From the NCBI GenBank assembly GCA_942636505.2, contig CALOGB020000056.1:558001-622000 (forward strand): a stretch of 64,000 nt of DNA, read 5' to 3'. A model generated the notes under the pieces. It saw nothing but the letters and a program-made list of their open reading frames with translations, did no database searches and was not told the origin of the DNA. A program made the position numbers and the translations under genes. Shown one piece after another: positions 27,257 through 35,788 of the stretch. Numbering within the stretch: the stretch's first letter is position 1; every line of letters begins with the position of its first letter. The DNA comes from an uncultured bacterium (lineage in GTDB: Bacteria; Pseudomonadota; Alphaproteobacteria; Sphingomonadales; Sphingomonadaceae).

Positions 27257-28399
27257 ATGCTGGCGATTGGACTGATGTCGGGGACGTCGCTCGACGGGAT
27301 CGACGCGGCGTTGATCGAGACCGACGGCGAGGCGTTCGTGCGGCCGATCGCGTTTCGCGGCGAGCCCTATTCGGATGCGGCGCGGGCGCAGTTGGCGGAA
27401 GCCACCCGCATGGCGCTGACGTTCGACAAGCCGCGCGCGAGTCCGCCGGTGGTGGCTGCGGGCGAGCTGATTACGCGCGCGCACGTGTTTGCTGTGCACA
27501 AGCTGCTGGCGGATGCTGGGGTTTCGGCAGCGGATGTCGATGTGATCGGCTTTCATGGGCAGACGATCGCGCATCGGCCGGATCGGCGCTGGACATGGCA
27601 GATCGGTGACGGGGCGGCGGTCGCGCGCGCTACCGGGATCACGACGGTATCGGATTTTCGGTCGGCGGACGTCGCGGCGGGCGGGCAGGGCGCGCCGTTG
27701 CTGCCGGTGTATCATGCGGCGCTGGCGGCGAGGCTGGAGGGGCCGGTCGCGGTGCTGAACCTCGGTGGGGTGGGGAACATCACCTTCATTCCCGGCGGGC
27801 GGGACATGCATGATTCGCGCGAGATGTCGCCGGAGCGGGCGCAGATGGCGGATCGCGATGGGCTGGTGGCGTTCGATACCGGGCCGGCGAATGGGCTGAT
27901 CGATAGCTGGGTCGAGGCGGAGACGGGCGCTCGGTATGATGCCGGGGGGGCGTTGGCGGCGTCTGGACGGGTGGACGAGGCAGTGCTGACGGCGATGCTG
28001 GACCATCCGTTTTTCGATGCGCCTCCGCCGAAGTCGCTCGATCGGAATGATTTTACGATCCAGCCGGCGCGGGGGTTGTCGGCGGCGGATGGGGCCGCGA
28101 CTTTGACCGCGTTTACGGCGGCGACGGTGGCGGAGGCTTTGCGGCATTTGCCGGCTCGGCCGGTTCGGTTGCTGGTGGCGGGGGGTGGTCGGCATAATCC
28201 GACGATGCTGGCGATGATCGCTGAGCGGACCCGGTTGGTGGTGGAGCCTAGCGATGTGCTCGGGTGGAACGGCGATGCGCTCGAGGCCGAGGGGTTCGCG
28301 TATATGGCGGTTCGGACGTTGAAGGGGCTGGCGATCAGTTTTCCGGGGACGACTGGGGTTCCGGTGGCGATGGCAGGTGGGGTTGTGGATCGGGTTTGA
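27257..28399 (+). CDS. anmK: Anhydro-N-acetylmuramic acid kinase
   Basis: AnmK phosphorylates and opens 1,6-anhydro-MurNAc released from cell-wall turnover, giving MurNAc-6-phosphate. The ATG at 27257 follows GGGAAGGA 6 nt upstream and gives 380 residues. Signature segments are IGLMSGTSLDGIDAALIETDG, the GFHGQTIAHRP loop, NLGGVGNITFIP and the AFDTGPANGLIDSW region. The later recycling enzymes AmgK and MurU are also in this window (59983-61712), so a complete branch for amino-sugar recycling is plausible. Confidence 0.96.
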   Translation: MLAIGLMSGTSLDGIDAALIETDGEAFVRPIAFRGEPYSDAARAQLAEATRMALTFDKPRASPPVVAAGELITRAHVFAVHKLLADAGVSAADVDVIGFHGQTIAHRPDRRWTWQIGDGAAVARATGITTVSDFRSADVAAGGQGAPLLPVYHAALAARLEGPVAVLNLGGVGNITFIPGGRDMHDSREMSPERAQMADRDGLVAFDTGPANGLIDSWVEAETGARYDAGGALAASGRVDEAVLTAMLDHPFFDAPPPKSLDRNDFTIQPARGLSAADGAATLTAFTAATVAEALRHLPARPVRLLVAGGGRHNPTMLAMIAERTRLVVEPSDVLGWNGDALEAEGFAYMAVRTLKGLAISFPGTTGVPVAMAGGVVDRV

Positions 28400-28454
28400 G
28401 GGGCGTTCCTCGGTCTATTGAACGCCTGTTAGATCCCAATTCGATTTGAATATT

Positions 28455-28557
28455 CCACCCCGGCGGAGGCCGGGGTCCAATTGGGTGACGTTGCTAATTG
28501 AGGTCGCGCTTCGTTACTGCGACCTTTCCAATTGGGCCCCGGCCTTCGCCGGGGTGG
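28455..28557. repeat. Palindromic element, family B
   Basis: Outer arms ccaccccggcggaggccggg (left) and cccggccttcgccggggtgg (right) include ccaattggg boxes, and the centre holds a further inverted pair (aggtcgc/gcgacct). It is found downstream of anmK, facing the convergent small protein gene at 28648. Confidence 0.85.
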
Positions 28558-28647
28558 TAGTTTTCTTGGCGGGCCGCTCAACGCATACCAAGCCCGAGCT
28601 TCAGCGTCGTAAACGCCGGACCGAAGTCCGGCGTCACGAAGCCAAAC

Positions 28648-28971
28648 TCAGGCAGCCTTGCCCTTCTTGCCCTTGCCCGGCTTAGGATCGGCCGGCGTCG
28701 GTGCCTTTTTGTCCGCTTCCTTGGCCATAAACGCCGGTGCGGCGATCGCTGCTGCGATCCCTGCGATCACCGTCGCGCCGACCGCGATCGCAGTCTTCGG
28801 GTGCGACTTCACCGCATCCGTCGCCGTCGCGAGGCCAGCCTTTGCGGCATCGGTCGCGTCCTCAACCCAGTCGCTGGTCGTGGCAGTCTTCTTCGCCTCA
28901 GGCTTCGGCTTGTGGTCGTCGTCGTGATGGACCTTGGCGTGCGGCATGGCGGAGTTGGGGATCGACGACAT
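28648..28971 (-). CDS. Small Ala/Lys-rich protein with one TM segment
   Basis: The 107-residue protein begins with a His/Asp/Lys-rich stretch (HHDDDHKPK), has an amphipathic Ala-rich helix (about 34-56), one hydrophobic segment (about 59-80), and a Lys/Pro-rich tail. An AAGGA lies about 10 nt before the ATG, and an ATG eight codons later is an alternative start. Composition like this occurs in small DNA- or envelope-associated proteins, but no family or function can be assigned. Confidence 0.65.
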   Translation of the reverse strand: MSSIPNSAMPHAKVHHDDDHKPKPEAKKTATTSDWVEDATDAAKAGLATATDAVKSHPKTAIAVGATVIAGIAAAIAAPAFMAKEADKKAPTPADPKPGKGKKGKAA

Positions 28972-29060
28972 AGGGCTTGTCCTTCGGTAAGGGATGATGC
29001 CCGATAAACCGACCGCGTCCGTGACGGTTCCGTTACGGTCAGCGGCTCACCGCGCCGAAG

Positions 29061-30239
29061 TCATCGTTTACGGGTCAGCTCGCGCATCGCATCGTCAAGA
29101 CCTGCGAGGCTCAGCGGGTACATCCGGTCGGTCATCAGCTCGCGGATGATCCGCACCGACTGCGAATACCCCCATTGCGCCTCGGGCACCGGGTTGAGCC
29201 ATGCCGCTGCCGGATAGGTGTTGGTCAGCCGCTGCATCCACACCGCGCCCGGCTCCTCGTTGAAATGCTCGACCGAGCCGCCGGGATGCGTGATCTCGTA
29301 CGGGCTCATCGACGCGTCGCCGACGAAGATCAGCTTGTAGTCGTGGCCGTACTTGTGGAGCAGGTCCCACATCGGCGTGCGCTCGGCGAAGCGGCGCGTG
29401 TTGTCCTTCCACACGCCTTCGTACGGGCAATTGTGGAAGTAGAAGAATTCGAGGTTCTTGAACTCGGTCGTCGCGGCGGAGAACAGTTCCTCGCAGAGCT
29501 TGACGAACGGGTCCATCGAGCCGCCGACGTCGAGGAACAGCAGCAGTTTCACCGCATTGCGGCGCTCGGCGCGCATGACGATGTCGAGATAGCCTTGGCG
29601 CGCGGTGCCGGCGATCGTGCCGTCGATGTCGAGTTCGTCGGCGGCGCCATCGCGGGCGAAGCGACGCAGGCGGCGCAGCGCGACCTTGATGTTGCGGGTG
29701 CCGAGTTCCTTGGTGTTGTCGAGGTTACGGAACTCGCGCTGGTCCCAGACTTTCAACGCGCGCTTGTGCGTGCTCTCGCCGCCGATGCGGACTCCTTCGG
29801 GGTTGTAGCCGCCGTTTCCATACGGGCTCGTGCCGCCGGTGCCGACCCATTTGTTGCCGCCCTGGTGGCGTTCCTTCTGCTCCTCGAGGCGTTTCTTGAG
29901 CGTCTCCATGATCTCGTCCCACGAGCCGAGCGACTTGATCGCGGCCATCTCCTCGGGGGTCAGGAATTTTTCGGCGACCGCCTTCAGCCAGTCCTCGGGC
30001 ACTTCGCCGGCGGGCGTGCCGTAGCTGGTGGCGAGGCCGCGGAAGACCTTGGCGAAAACCTGGTCGAACTTGTCGAGTAGCCCCTCGTCTTTCACGTACA
30101 CCGCGCGGGAGAGGTAGTAGAAATCCTCAGGCGTCCGCTCGATCACCTCGGCGTCGAGCGCCTCGAGCAGGATGAGGTGCTCCTTGAGGCTGGCGGGGAT
30201 GCCGGCGCTGCGGAGTTCGTCGAGGAAGTTCAGGAACAT
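29061..30239 (-). CDS. VWA domain protein (CoxE-like), MoxR partner
   Basis: The ATG at 30239 has a GGAG 8 nt upstream and gives 392 residues; the longer frame reads into a repeat. The N-terminal half is helical (FLDELRSAGIPASLKEHLILLEALD). The C-terminal half is a von Willebrand A domain with a modified metal site (LFLDVGGSMDPFV in place of DxSxS) and LIFVGDASMSPYEI. Such proteins act with MoxR AAA ATPases in metal insertion or protein-complex maturation. A MoxR gene lies about 3.7 kb away at 33924-34778 on the same strand. The pair is normally adjacent, so the intervening genes look inserted. Confidence 0.9.
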   Translation of the reverse strand: MFLNFLDELRSAGIPASLKEHLILLEALDAEVIERTPEDFYYLSRAVYVKDEGLLDKFDQVFAKVFRGLATSYGTPAGEVPEDWLKAVAEKFLTPEEMAAIKSLGSWDEIMETLKKRLEEQKERHQGGNKWVGTGGTSPYGNGGYNPEGVRIGGESTHKRALKVWDQREFRNLDNTKELGTRNIKVALRRLRRFARDGAADELDIDGTIAGTARQGYLDIVMRAERRNAVKLLLFLDVGGSMDPFVKLCEELFSAATTEFKNLEFFYFHNCPYEGVWKDNTRRFAERTPMWDLLHKYGHDYKLIFVGDASMSPYEITHPGGSVEHFNEEPGAVWMQRLTNTYPAAAWLNPVPEAQWGYSQSVRIIRELMTDRMYPLSLAGLDDAMRELTRKR

Positions 30240-30260
30240 CGTAACTCTCCAAGGCTCCCC

Positions 30261-30353
30261 GTCATGCCGGGCTCGTTCCGGCATCCACGGTTCCGCGCAC
30301 TCGATAGTCGTGATCGTGCGGCACCGTGGACCCCGGAACAAGTCCGGGGTGAC
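30261..30353. repeat. Palindromic element, family C
   Basis: Arms gtcatgccgggctcgttccg... (30261-30291) and its complement (30323-30353) flank a 31-nt centre. It is the same type as 51964-52057. It lies between the VWA gene and the hydrolase gene on the same strand. Confidence 0.85.
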
Positions 30354-30380
30354 GGAGTGGTTTGGGTCGGTCGCACGGTT

Positions 30381-32288
30381 TCACCGCGCGATCGGCAGTT
30401 CGATCGCGCTGGGCTGCGCGGCCGAGTGGAAGACGCTGATCGTGACCTTGCGGTAGTCGGCGGGCTTCGCGTCGAAGATGTTGGGGACGTAGGTCTGCGG
30501 GTTGCGGTCGTAGAGCGGGAACCAGCTCGACTGGACCTGGACCATGATGCGGTGGCCGGGGAGGAAGACGTGATTGGCGTTGGGTAGCACGACGCGGAAG
30601 TGCGTGGGTTGGCCTGCGACGATCGGCGTGGGCTTCTCGAAGCTATCTCGGTAGCGGCCGCGGAGAATGTCCATCGAGACGGCGAGCTGGTAGCCGCCCA
30701 TCTCGGGCTTGTCGGAATATTCGGCGGGGTAGACGTCGATCAGCTTCACGACGAAATCGCCGTCGGTGCCGGTGGTGCTGGCGATCAGGTCCGCGACGGG
30801 CGCGCCGGCGATTGCGACTGCACTGGTCAGCGGCGGTGTCTGGTAGGTGAGGACGTCGGTGCGGTCGGAGAAGGGGCGCTGATCGTCGACCAGCCATTGC
30901 CGCCAGGTCGAGCCGGTCGCGTAGGTCGGGCGGATCGGGCGGAGGCGGTAGGGGATCGGCTTGGCGGGGTCGGAGATATAGTCGTCGTGGCCGTCCTGCG
31001 CGGGGGCGGTGGTGCCGAGGCCGCTGGCGGGCTGGAAATAGAGTTTCTGCGTAGCGGACGCGTTCGGCCAGCCGGCGAGCGTCTGCCACTGGTTGGTACC
31101 CGTCTGGAACGCGGTGACGGGGGCGAGCGGTGCGGGGGTGCCGCCGGTCTTCAGCGCGCCGTCGAGGAACGGGAGCAACACGTTCTTGCGGAACCAGAGC
31201 GCGGTGTCGGCGTCGAAGCGGATCGCGCCGAGCGTGGAGCCATCGCCGTTCGCGCCACCGTGTGCCCAGGGGCCTAGCGCGAGGTGATTGACGTGGTTGG
31301 GGTCGACTTTCGATACGGCTTCGTAGGCCGCGACGGCGCCGTAGATGTCCTCCTGGTCCCATTGGCTGGCGACCCAGAGCGTCTGCACGGTCTGTGGCTG
31401 CTTGGGCAGGATCGTCTCGAGCGCCTGGCCCTGCCAGAATGCGTCGTAGGTCGGGTGATCGTGGAGGCGGTTGACGAACGGGAGCTGTGCGAGCCCGCGG
31501 CTTTTCACGAACGCGCTGGCGGATCCGGCGCGGAGGAAGGTGTCGTAATCGTCGTAGGCGTCGCGCCAGAGGTCGCCGGCTTCGCCTTTCGCGGCGTCCT
31601 GCGTGTAGTAATAATCGTAGCCGATCTGGCGGAACGCGCCGCCGTGAAAGTCGTCGTCGCCCTTCCAGGTGTTGATCACCGGGTTCATCGGGACGGCGGC
31701 TTTCAGCGCAAGATGCGGGTTCACCAGTGCCATCGCGGCCATCATGCCGTCGTAGCTGCCGCCGATGATGCCGACGCGGCCGTTGCTGTTTTTCAGGTTC
31801 TTAACGAGCCAGTCGATCGTGTCGTAGGCGTCGGTGGAGTGATCGACCTTGGTCTTGTTGAGCGGGCCGATCAGCGGGCGTTCGTTGATGTACGCGCCGT
31901 TCGAGGCGTTCTTGCCGCGGACGTCCTCGAACACGCGGATGTAGCCCGCGTCGAAGAACATCGCGTCGGATGCGCGGAGGTTCATCGCGCCGCTCGGGCT
32001 GGAGGATCGGCTGGCGACGCTTTCGGCGTTGTAGGGGGTGCGCTGGAGCAGGATCGGTGCGTCGGTGACGCCCTTGCGCTGGACGATGACCGCGTGGAGC
32101 GTGACGCCGTCGCGCATCGGGATGTCGACCTCGCGTCGGTCGAAGTCGAAGCTGGCGTTAGCGGGAACGAACTTGGCGGGGATGTCGCCGCCGGGGGGCG
32201 GGGACTTTTCCTTCTGCGCCCCTACGATCGCGGGGGCGGACGTCGCGAGCAAGGCCAGCGTGATCGTCGTAAGAGCCTTTAACCGCAT
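30381..32288 (-). CDS. CocE/NonD-type (S15) hydrolase, secreted
   Basis: The ATG at 32288 is chosen because a GAGG sits 6 nt upstream and a normal signal peptide follows (MRLKALTTITLALLATSA..., cleavage after VGAQ). The mature alpha/beta hydrolase has IIGGSYDG (Gly-x-Ser-Tyr-x-Gly nucleophile), an Asp near SQWDQEDIYG, a His in WAHGGANGDG, and a C-terminal jelly-roll domain (RVVLPNANHVFLPGHRIMV). This is the layout of alpha-amino acid ester hydrolases and glutaryl-acylase/cocaine esterase relatives. Substrate unknown. Palindromic elements flank it on both sides, and it separates the VWA and MoxR genes. Confidence 0.9.
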   Translation of the reverse strand: MRLKALTTITLALLATSAPAIVGAQKEKSPPPGGDIPAKFVPANASFDFDRREVDIPMRDGVTLHAVIVQRKGVTDAPILLQRTPYNAESVASRSSSPSGAMNLRASDAMFFDAGYIRVFEDVRGKNASNGAYINERPLIGPLNKTKVDHSTDAYDTIDWLVKNLKNSNGRVGIIGGSYDGMMAAMALVNPHLALKAAVPMNPVINTWKGDDDFHGGAFRQIGYDYYYTQDAAKGEAGDLWRDAYDDYDTFLRAGSASAFVKSRGLAQLPFVNRLHDHPTYDAFWQGQALETILPKQPQTVQTLWVASQWDQEDIYGAVAAYEAVSKVDPNHVNHLALGPWAHGGANGDGSTLGAIRFDADTALWFRKNVLLPFLDGALKTGGTPAPLAPVTAFQTGTNQWQTLAGWPNASATQKLYFQPASGLGTTAPAQDGHDDYISDPAKPIPYRLRPIRPTYATGSTWRQWLVDDQRPFSDRTDVLTYQTPPLTSAVAIAGAPVADLIASTTGTDGDFVVKLIDVYPAEYSDKPEMGGYQLAVSMDILRGRYRDSFEKPTPIVAGQPTHFRVVLPNANHVFLPGHRIMVQVQSSWFPLYDRNPQTYVPNIFDAKPADYRKVTISVFHSAAQPSAIELPIAR

Positions 32289-32377
32289 CATCATCCTCAC
32301 CGTCTTCTGAGGTACGGTGGTGGCACGGTTTGAAGGGTGGCGGCAATGCTTAGTATTTGAGCGCGGGGCTCTTCTGG

Positions 32378-32490
32378 CTCCCCTCCCTGGAAGGGAGGGG
32401 CTGGGGGTGGGTAGGTTTCAGTATCGCGGCACGGTTGCGACTAAAGCGGGCCGACCCACCCCCGACCCCTCCCTTCCAGGGAGGGGGGAG
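32378..32490. repeat. Palindromic element, family D
   Basis: Left arm ctcccctccctggaagggag plus ggggtggg, and right arm cccacccccgacccctccct... through 32490, are inverted. Each arm is itself a hairpin. It lies between the CHAP gene and the S15-type hydrolase gene and matches 51814-51918 and the copy inside trpG. Confidence 0.85.
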
Positions 32491-32508
32491 TTAGCAGGAA
32501 GGGGGTGT

Positions 32509-33075
32509 TCAGCGGGCGATGGGCTCGCCGCTGACGGGCACATACGCGTCGATCAGCGCGCCGACATAATCAGGGTTCCGGCTCGTCAATTCAGCAGCGG
32601 CGTGCGCGTGACCGTAGATGAAGCCGTACACCGGATACACCCCGCCGCCGAGGCCGTCGACGTCCTTGTACCAGACCTTGACGTCGCTCCAGTCGTTGTT
32701 GCGCGACACGTCGAACAGCGTGACGTCCTGTTCGGCGTGGCCGCGCTCGCCGTTCTGACGTGACCAGTTGGCGTGGGTGAGCATGACGACGCGCTTCTCG
32801 ACCACCCGGCTGACGACCGCGACATGGCCGAACGGCAGGCGCGGGGTCTTGGCGAAGACGATGACGGCGCCTTCCTTGGGCTTGTGCGTGCGTTCGTATT
32901 TGCCGTCCGCCTGCTCCCACCAGGTCCAGGCGTTGCCGTAGATCTGGATACCCGACGCGGCGCGCGCGAAGGGGACGCACTGGCCGACATAGTCGAGCAG
33001 AGAGGCGGATGCGGGGGCGGTCATGCCGATTGCCAGCAGTGCCGGCGCCCAACGACGGAAAGCATACAATCTCAT
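32509..33075 (-). CDS. Secreted CHAP-domain amidase/peptidase
   Basis: The 188-residue protein has a signal peptide (hydrophobic to about residue 24, ending PASA) followed by a CHAP domain. The catalytic Cys is in QCVPFAR and the His in LPFGHVAVVSRV, with Asn in LTHANWS. CHAP enzymes cleave peptidoglycan peptide or other amide bonds in the periplasm. Sphingomonad genomes carry several similar short proteins. The gene lies on the same strand as the hydrolase gene but with a repeat element between, and it is divergent from the IPDPAT-repeat gene. Confidence 0.88.
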   Translation of the reverse strand: MRLYAFRRWAPALLAIGMTAPASASLLDYVGQCVPFARAASGIQIYGNAWTWWEQADGKYERTHKPKEGAVIVFAKTPRLPFGHVAVVSRVVEKRVVMLTHANWSRQNGERGHAEQDVTLFDVSRNNDWSDVKVWYKDVDGLGGGVYPVYGFIYGHAHAAAELTSRNPDYVGALIDAYVPVSGEPIAR

Positions 33076-33439
33076 GCCATCACTTTGCCGGACAGGTATG
33101 GCATTATTGTTGCCGCAAATGGTTAATGTGCATCAATATCTAATCCGTCGGACTTCGCCGCGATCTGCTCGCCAATCGCCGTGACCGTCTCGACGAATTG
33201 CGGTCACAATGGCGCGGAATAGCTGAACGGACGGTGACGTCGATCCTGTTGATTCGAATGCGTATAGTTCTCGAACACGGCCCACGAAAACTGCGGCTTC
33301 GTGCAATATCTCCGAAGTGGTCGCGTATCGACGGACCGATCCCGGGATTTGCGTTCAAAGAGACTACGTGGTTCCCCGATCGGAATACTTCGCTTGTCCG
33401 ACTGAGTGATCACGGTTTCACCATAAGAGGATTGTGATC
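33076..33439. other. Divergent intergenic region, no clear gene
   Basis: The region between the divergent CHAP and IPDPAT-repeat genes is more AT-rich than its surroundings. Short open frames exist on both strands but none has a convincing ribosome binding site or recognisable protein. It probably carries the promoters of both neighbours. AAGAGGA at 33425-33431 is the ribosome binding site of the rightward gene. Confidence 0.5.
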
Positions 33440-33865
33440 ATGTCGGTAGATATCAGCGATACAATCGATGCAGTTGCGGCAGAAGCATTGCTCACCAGCG
33501 CCGTGAACTGGAAGCAATATGACGGGCTCCGCGTTGCTGCGCATACGACCAGTGCAATCTATCTGGTCATGTGGGGCGAGCTTCACTGGATTCCCGATCC
33601 CGCTACCTTCAACAGCCTTTTCAAGGACTGGAGCGGAATCATCAACAGCGACTATATCGTCGACAACATGCCGAAGGGACTGGCGCTCGCCGCGGGTTCG
33701 TTCATCGCGATCAGCGGGGCGTCGCCGGCGTGGTATTTCGTGACGCTCGGCAAGAAGTTGCACATCCCCGATCCAGCGACGGTGAATCGCTTCAACTTCC
33801 GCAGCCCGATCTCGCTGCCGCATCTGGCGCTGGACTATATCCCGACGGGTCCGAACGTCACGTAA
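33440..33865 (+). CDS. Small protein with two IPDPAT modules
   Basis: The ATG at 33440 follows AGAGGA 8 nt upstream and gives 141 residues without signal peptide or TM segment. The protein is built from two related modules. Module 1 (about 34-90) has IYLVMWGELHWIPDPATFN and later MPKGLAL. Module 2 (about 94-139) has WYFVTLGKKLHIPDPATVN and later IPTGPNV. The shared pattern is aromatic-x-V-x2-G-x2-L-H-(W)-I-P-D-P-A-T. Similar H-I-P-D motifs occur in lectin-like or secreted beta proteins of other bacteria, as far as I recall, but the role here is unknown. It stands alone on the plus strand between CHAP and MoxR genes. Confidence 0.75.
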   Translation: MSVDISDTIDAVAAEALLTSAVNWKQYDGLRVAAHTTSAIYLVMWGELHWIPDPATFNSLFKDWSGIINSDYIVDNMPKGLALAAGSFIAISGASPAWYFVTLGKKLHIPDPATVNRFNFRSPISLPHLALDYIPTGPNVT

Positions 33866-33923
33866 CGCTCGAACTATCGGACCGGCGGCGGTGCTCCTGC
33901 GCGGCCGCCGGTTCCTCGATAGT

Positions 33924-34778
33924 TTACCCCTGATTCTTCTGACGTTTCGCCATGAAGGCGAGGCGTTCGAACAGCATGACGTCCTGTTCGTTCTTCAGCA
34001 GCGCACCGTGCAAGGGCGGGATCGCCTTGGTCGGGTCGCGGTTCTGGAGGATGTCGAGCGGCATGTCCTCGTGGAGCAGCAGTTTCAGCCAGTCGAGCAG
34101 CTCGCTGGTCGACGGCTTCTTCTTCAGCCCCGGCACGTCGCGGACATCGTAGAACAGGTCCATCGCCTTGCTGACGAGGATCTTCTGGATACCGGGAAAA
34201 TGCACGTCGACGATCGCCTGCATCGTCTGGCGGTCAGGAAACTTGATGTAATGGAAGAAACACCGGCGGAGGAACGCGTCGGGCAGTTCCTTCTCGTTGT
34301 TGCTGGTGATGATGACGATCGGGCGCTCGACCGCGCGCACGGTTTCCTTGGTCTCGTAGACGTGGAATTCCATCCGATCGAGTTCCTGCAACAGGTCGTT
34401 GGGGAACTCGATATCGGCCTTGTCGATCTCGTCGATCAGCAGGACGGGCGGCGCGGGCTGGGTAAACGCCTCCCACAATTTGCCCTTGCGGATGTAGTTG
34501 CCGATGTCGTGGACGCGCGCATCGCCGAGCTGGCCGTCGCGCAGGCGGGCGACCGCGTCGTATTCGTACAGGCCCTGCTGCGCCTTGGTGGTCGACTTGA
34601 TGTTCCACTCGATCAGCGGCGCGCCGAGCGCCTTGGCGATCTCGTAGGCGAGCACGGTCTTGCCGGTGCCGGGTTCGCCCTTGATCAGCAGTGGGCGGCG
34701 CAGCGTCACGGCGGCGTTGACCGCGACTTTCAAATCGTCGGTCGCGACGTAGCTCTGGGTGCCCTCGAAGCGCTTCAT
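33924..34778 (-). CDS. MoxR-family AAA ATPase
   Basis: The ATG at 34778 gives 284 residues. It is a single AAA+ module with Walker A GEPGTGKT, Walker B LLIDEIDKAD, sensor 1 IITSNNEKELPDAFLRRC with an arginine finger region, and a helical lid domain. MoxR ATPases work with VWA-domain proteins as chaperones for metalloenzyme or complex assembly. The VWA partner is at 29061-30239, separated by three genes. An upstream open extension past 34778 has no support. Confidence 0.94.
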   Translation of the reverse strand: MKRFEGTQSYVATDDLKVAVNAAVTLRRPLLIKGEPGTGKTVLAYEIAKALGAPLIEWNIKSTTKAQQGLYEYDAVARLRDGQLGDARVHDIGNYIRKGKLWEAFTQPAPPVLLIDEIDKADIEFPNDLLQELDRMEFHVYETKETVRAVERPIVIITSNNEKELPDAFLRRCFFHYIKFPDRQTMQAIVDVHFPGIQKILVSKAMDLFYDVRDVPGLKKKPSTSELLDWLKLLLHEDMPLDILQNRDPTKAIPPLHGALLKNEQDVMLFERLAFMAKRQKNQG

Positions 34779-34845
34779 GCGATGTCCCGTCCGGTTCTGA
34801 ATACCGGGTATGGATAGAGGGGAAGCGTTGGTCAGCGCAAGCCGG

Positions 34846-35580
34846 TTACAGGTCGCCGCGGGCACTCGATCGCGCTTCGAGCAGCGACCACAGGCCGCGG
34901 TGCTGCGCGAAAAGTTGCTGCGCGCCGAACAGGATCGCGCGCTGGCAACCGGGGGACGTGCCGAGTTCCGCGATGATTGCGGCGGTGTCGGTCTGCGACG
35001 GAATGGTGAGCGCGGGGACGGTGACCCCGAACCGGTCGGCGGCGACATCGAGGACGCGGCGGATCGCGCGCCAGTCATGGAGCAGCGCAGCCACCGCCCC
35101 GGTCGCACATCCACGGCGCTCCGAGCGGGCGAGCATTTCGAGCGCATGACGTTCGCCGACCAGCGCCGACTCGCTCTCCGCCTGGCCGGGAGTCGACGGG
35201 AGCGGGCCGACGGCCGCGGTGAGCTGTGCGAGATAGGTGCGCTCGTCCGCAAAACCGCTGGCCGCGACGGCGAGCCAATCCGATGCTTCGGGCTGGATCG
35301 CGCGGGCGAGCACGTCGACGATCAGGCCGGGATGGTCGCCGTGGACCGCGCACAGTGCGTGGACCGCATCGGAAAGGTTACGCTGGCCCGGACCGCCGGC
35401 GATCAGGCGAGCATGATGCGGATGCGCTGCACTGCCGTCCGCGTCGGCGAGCGTGACGAACGCATCCCATGCGCTCCGCTCGCTCGGCTCCCCGTCCTGT
35501 ATGCCCGCGTTCGAAACCATCATTCCCCGGCCGTGCTGCACCACGGAAAGCTCGATCCGCGACGATGTCCCGCTTGCCAT
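34846..35580 (-). CDS. Conserved soluble protein, function unknown
   Basis: The 244-residue protein has no signal peptide or TM segment. It is mostly helical with Ala/Leu-rich segments, for example LSDAVHALCAVHGDHPGLIVD and QRAILFGAQQLFAQHRGLW. A His-rich central stretch (AAHPHHARL) is followed by a Gly/Pro loop. It lies 67 nt upstream of moxR on the same strand and may be cotranscribed. I recognise the overall look of a sphingomonad-specific conserved protein but cannot assign a function. Confidence 0.75.
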   Translation of the reverse strand: MASGTSSRIELSVVQHGRGMMVSNAGIQDGEPSERSAWDAFVTLADADGSAAHPHHARLIAGGPGQRNLSDAVHALCAVHGDHPGLIVDVLARAIQPEASDWLAVAASGFADERTYLAQLTAAVGPLPSTPGQAESESALVGERHALEMLARSERRGCATGAVAALLHDWRAIRRVLDVAADRFGVTVPALTIPSQTDTAAIIAELGTSPGCQRAILFGAQQLFAQHRGLWSLLEARSSARGDL

Positions 35581-35788
35581 AAACGAAGGACGTAAAGACG
35601 GAGTTTACGGAGCGTTCATTATGCCGTGTTGGAGGGAAATGACGATGACGCGAGTTGGGGTCGTTTCGGTTCGCTCGGCATCACGATGCGCCCTTTACGG
35701 CGGGGCATGCCGCCGCGATAACGCGCGACCGAAGATTTTCGGGTCCGTCGGGCGGTATCCGGCGGGATGATCCCACGGAGACTACAGG

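Noticed and set aside
33198..33437. A 79-residue frame upstream of the IPDPAT gene
   Set aside because: No ribosome binding site, no conserved features, and it occupies the likely promoter region.
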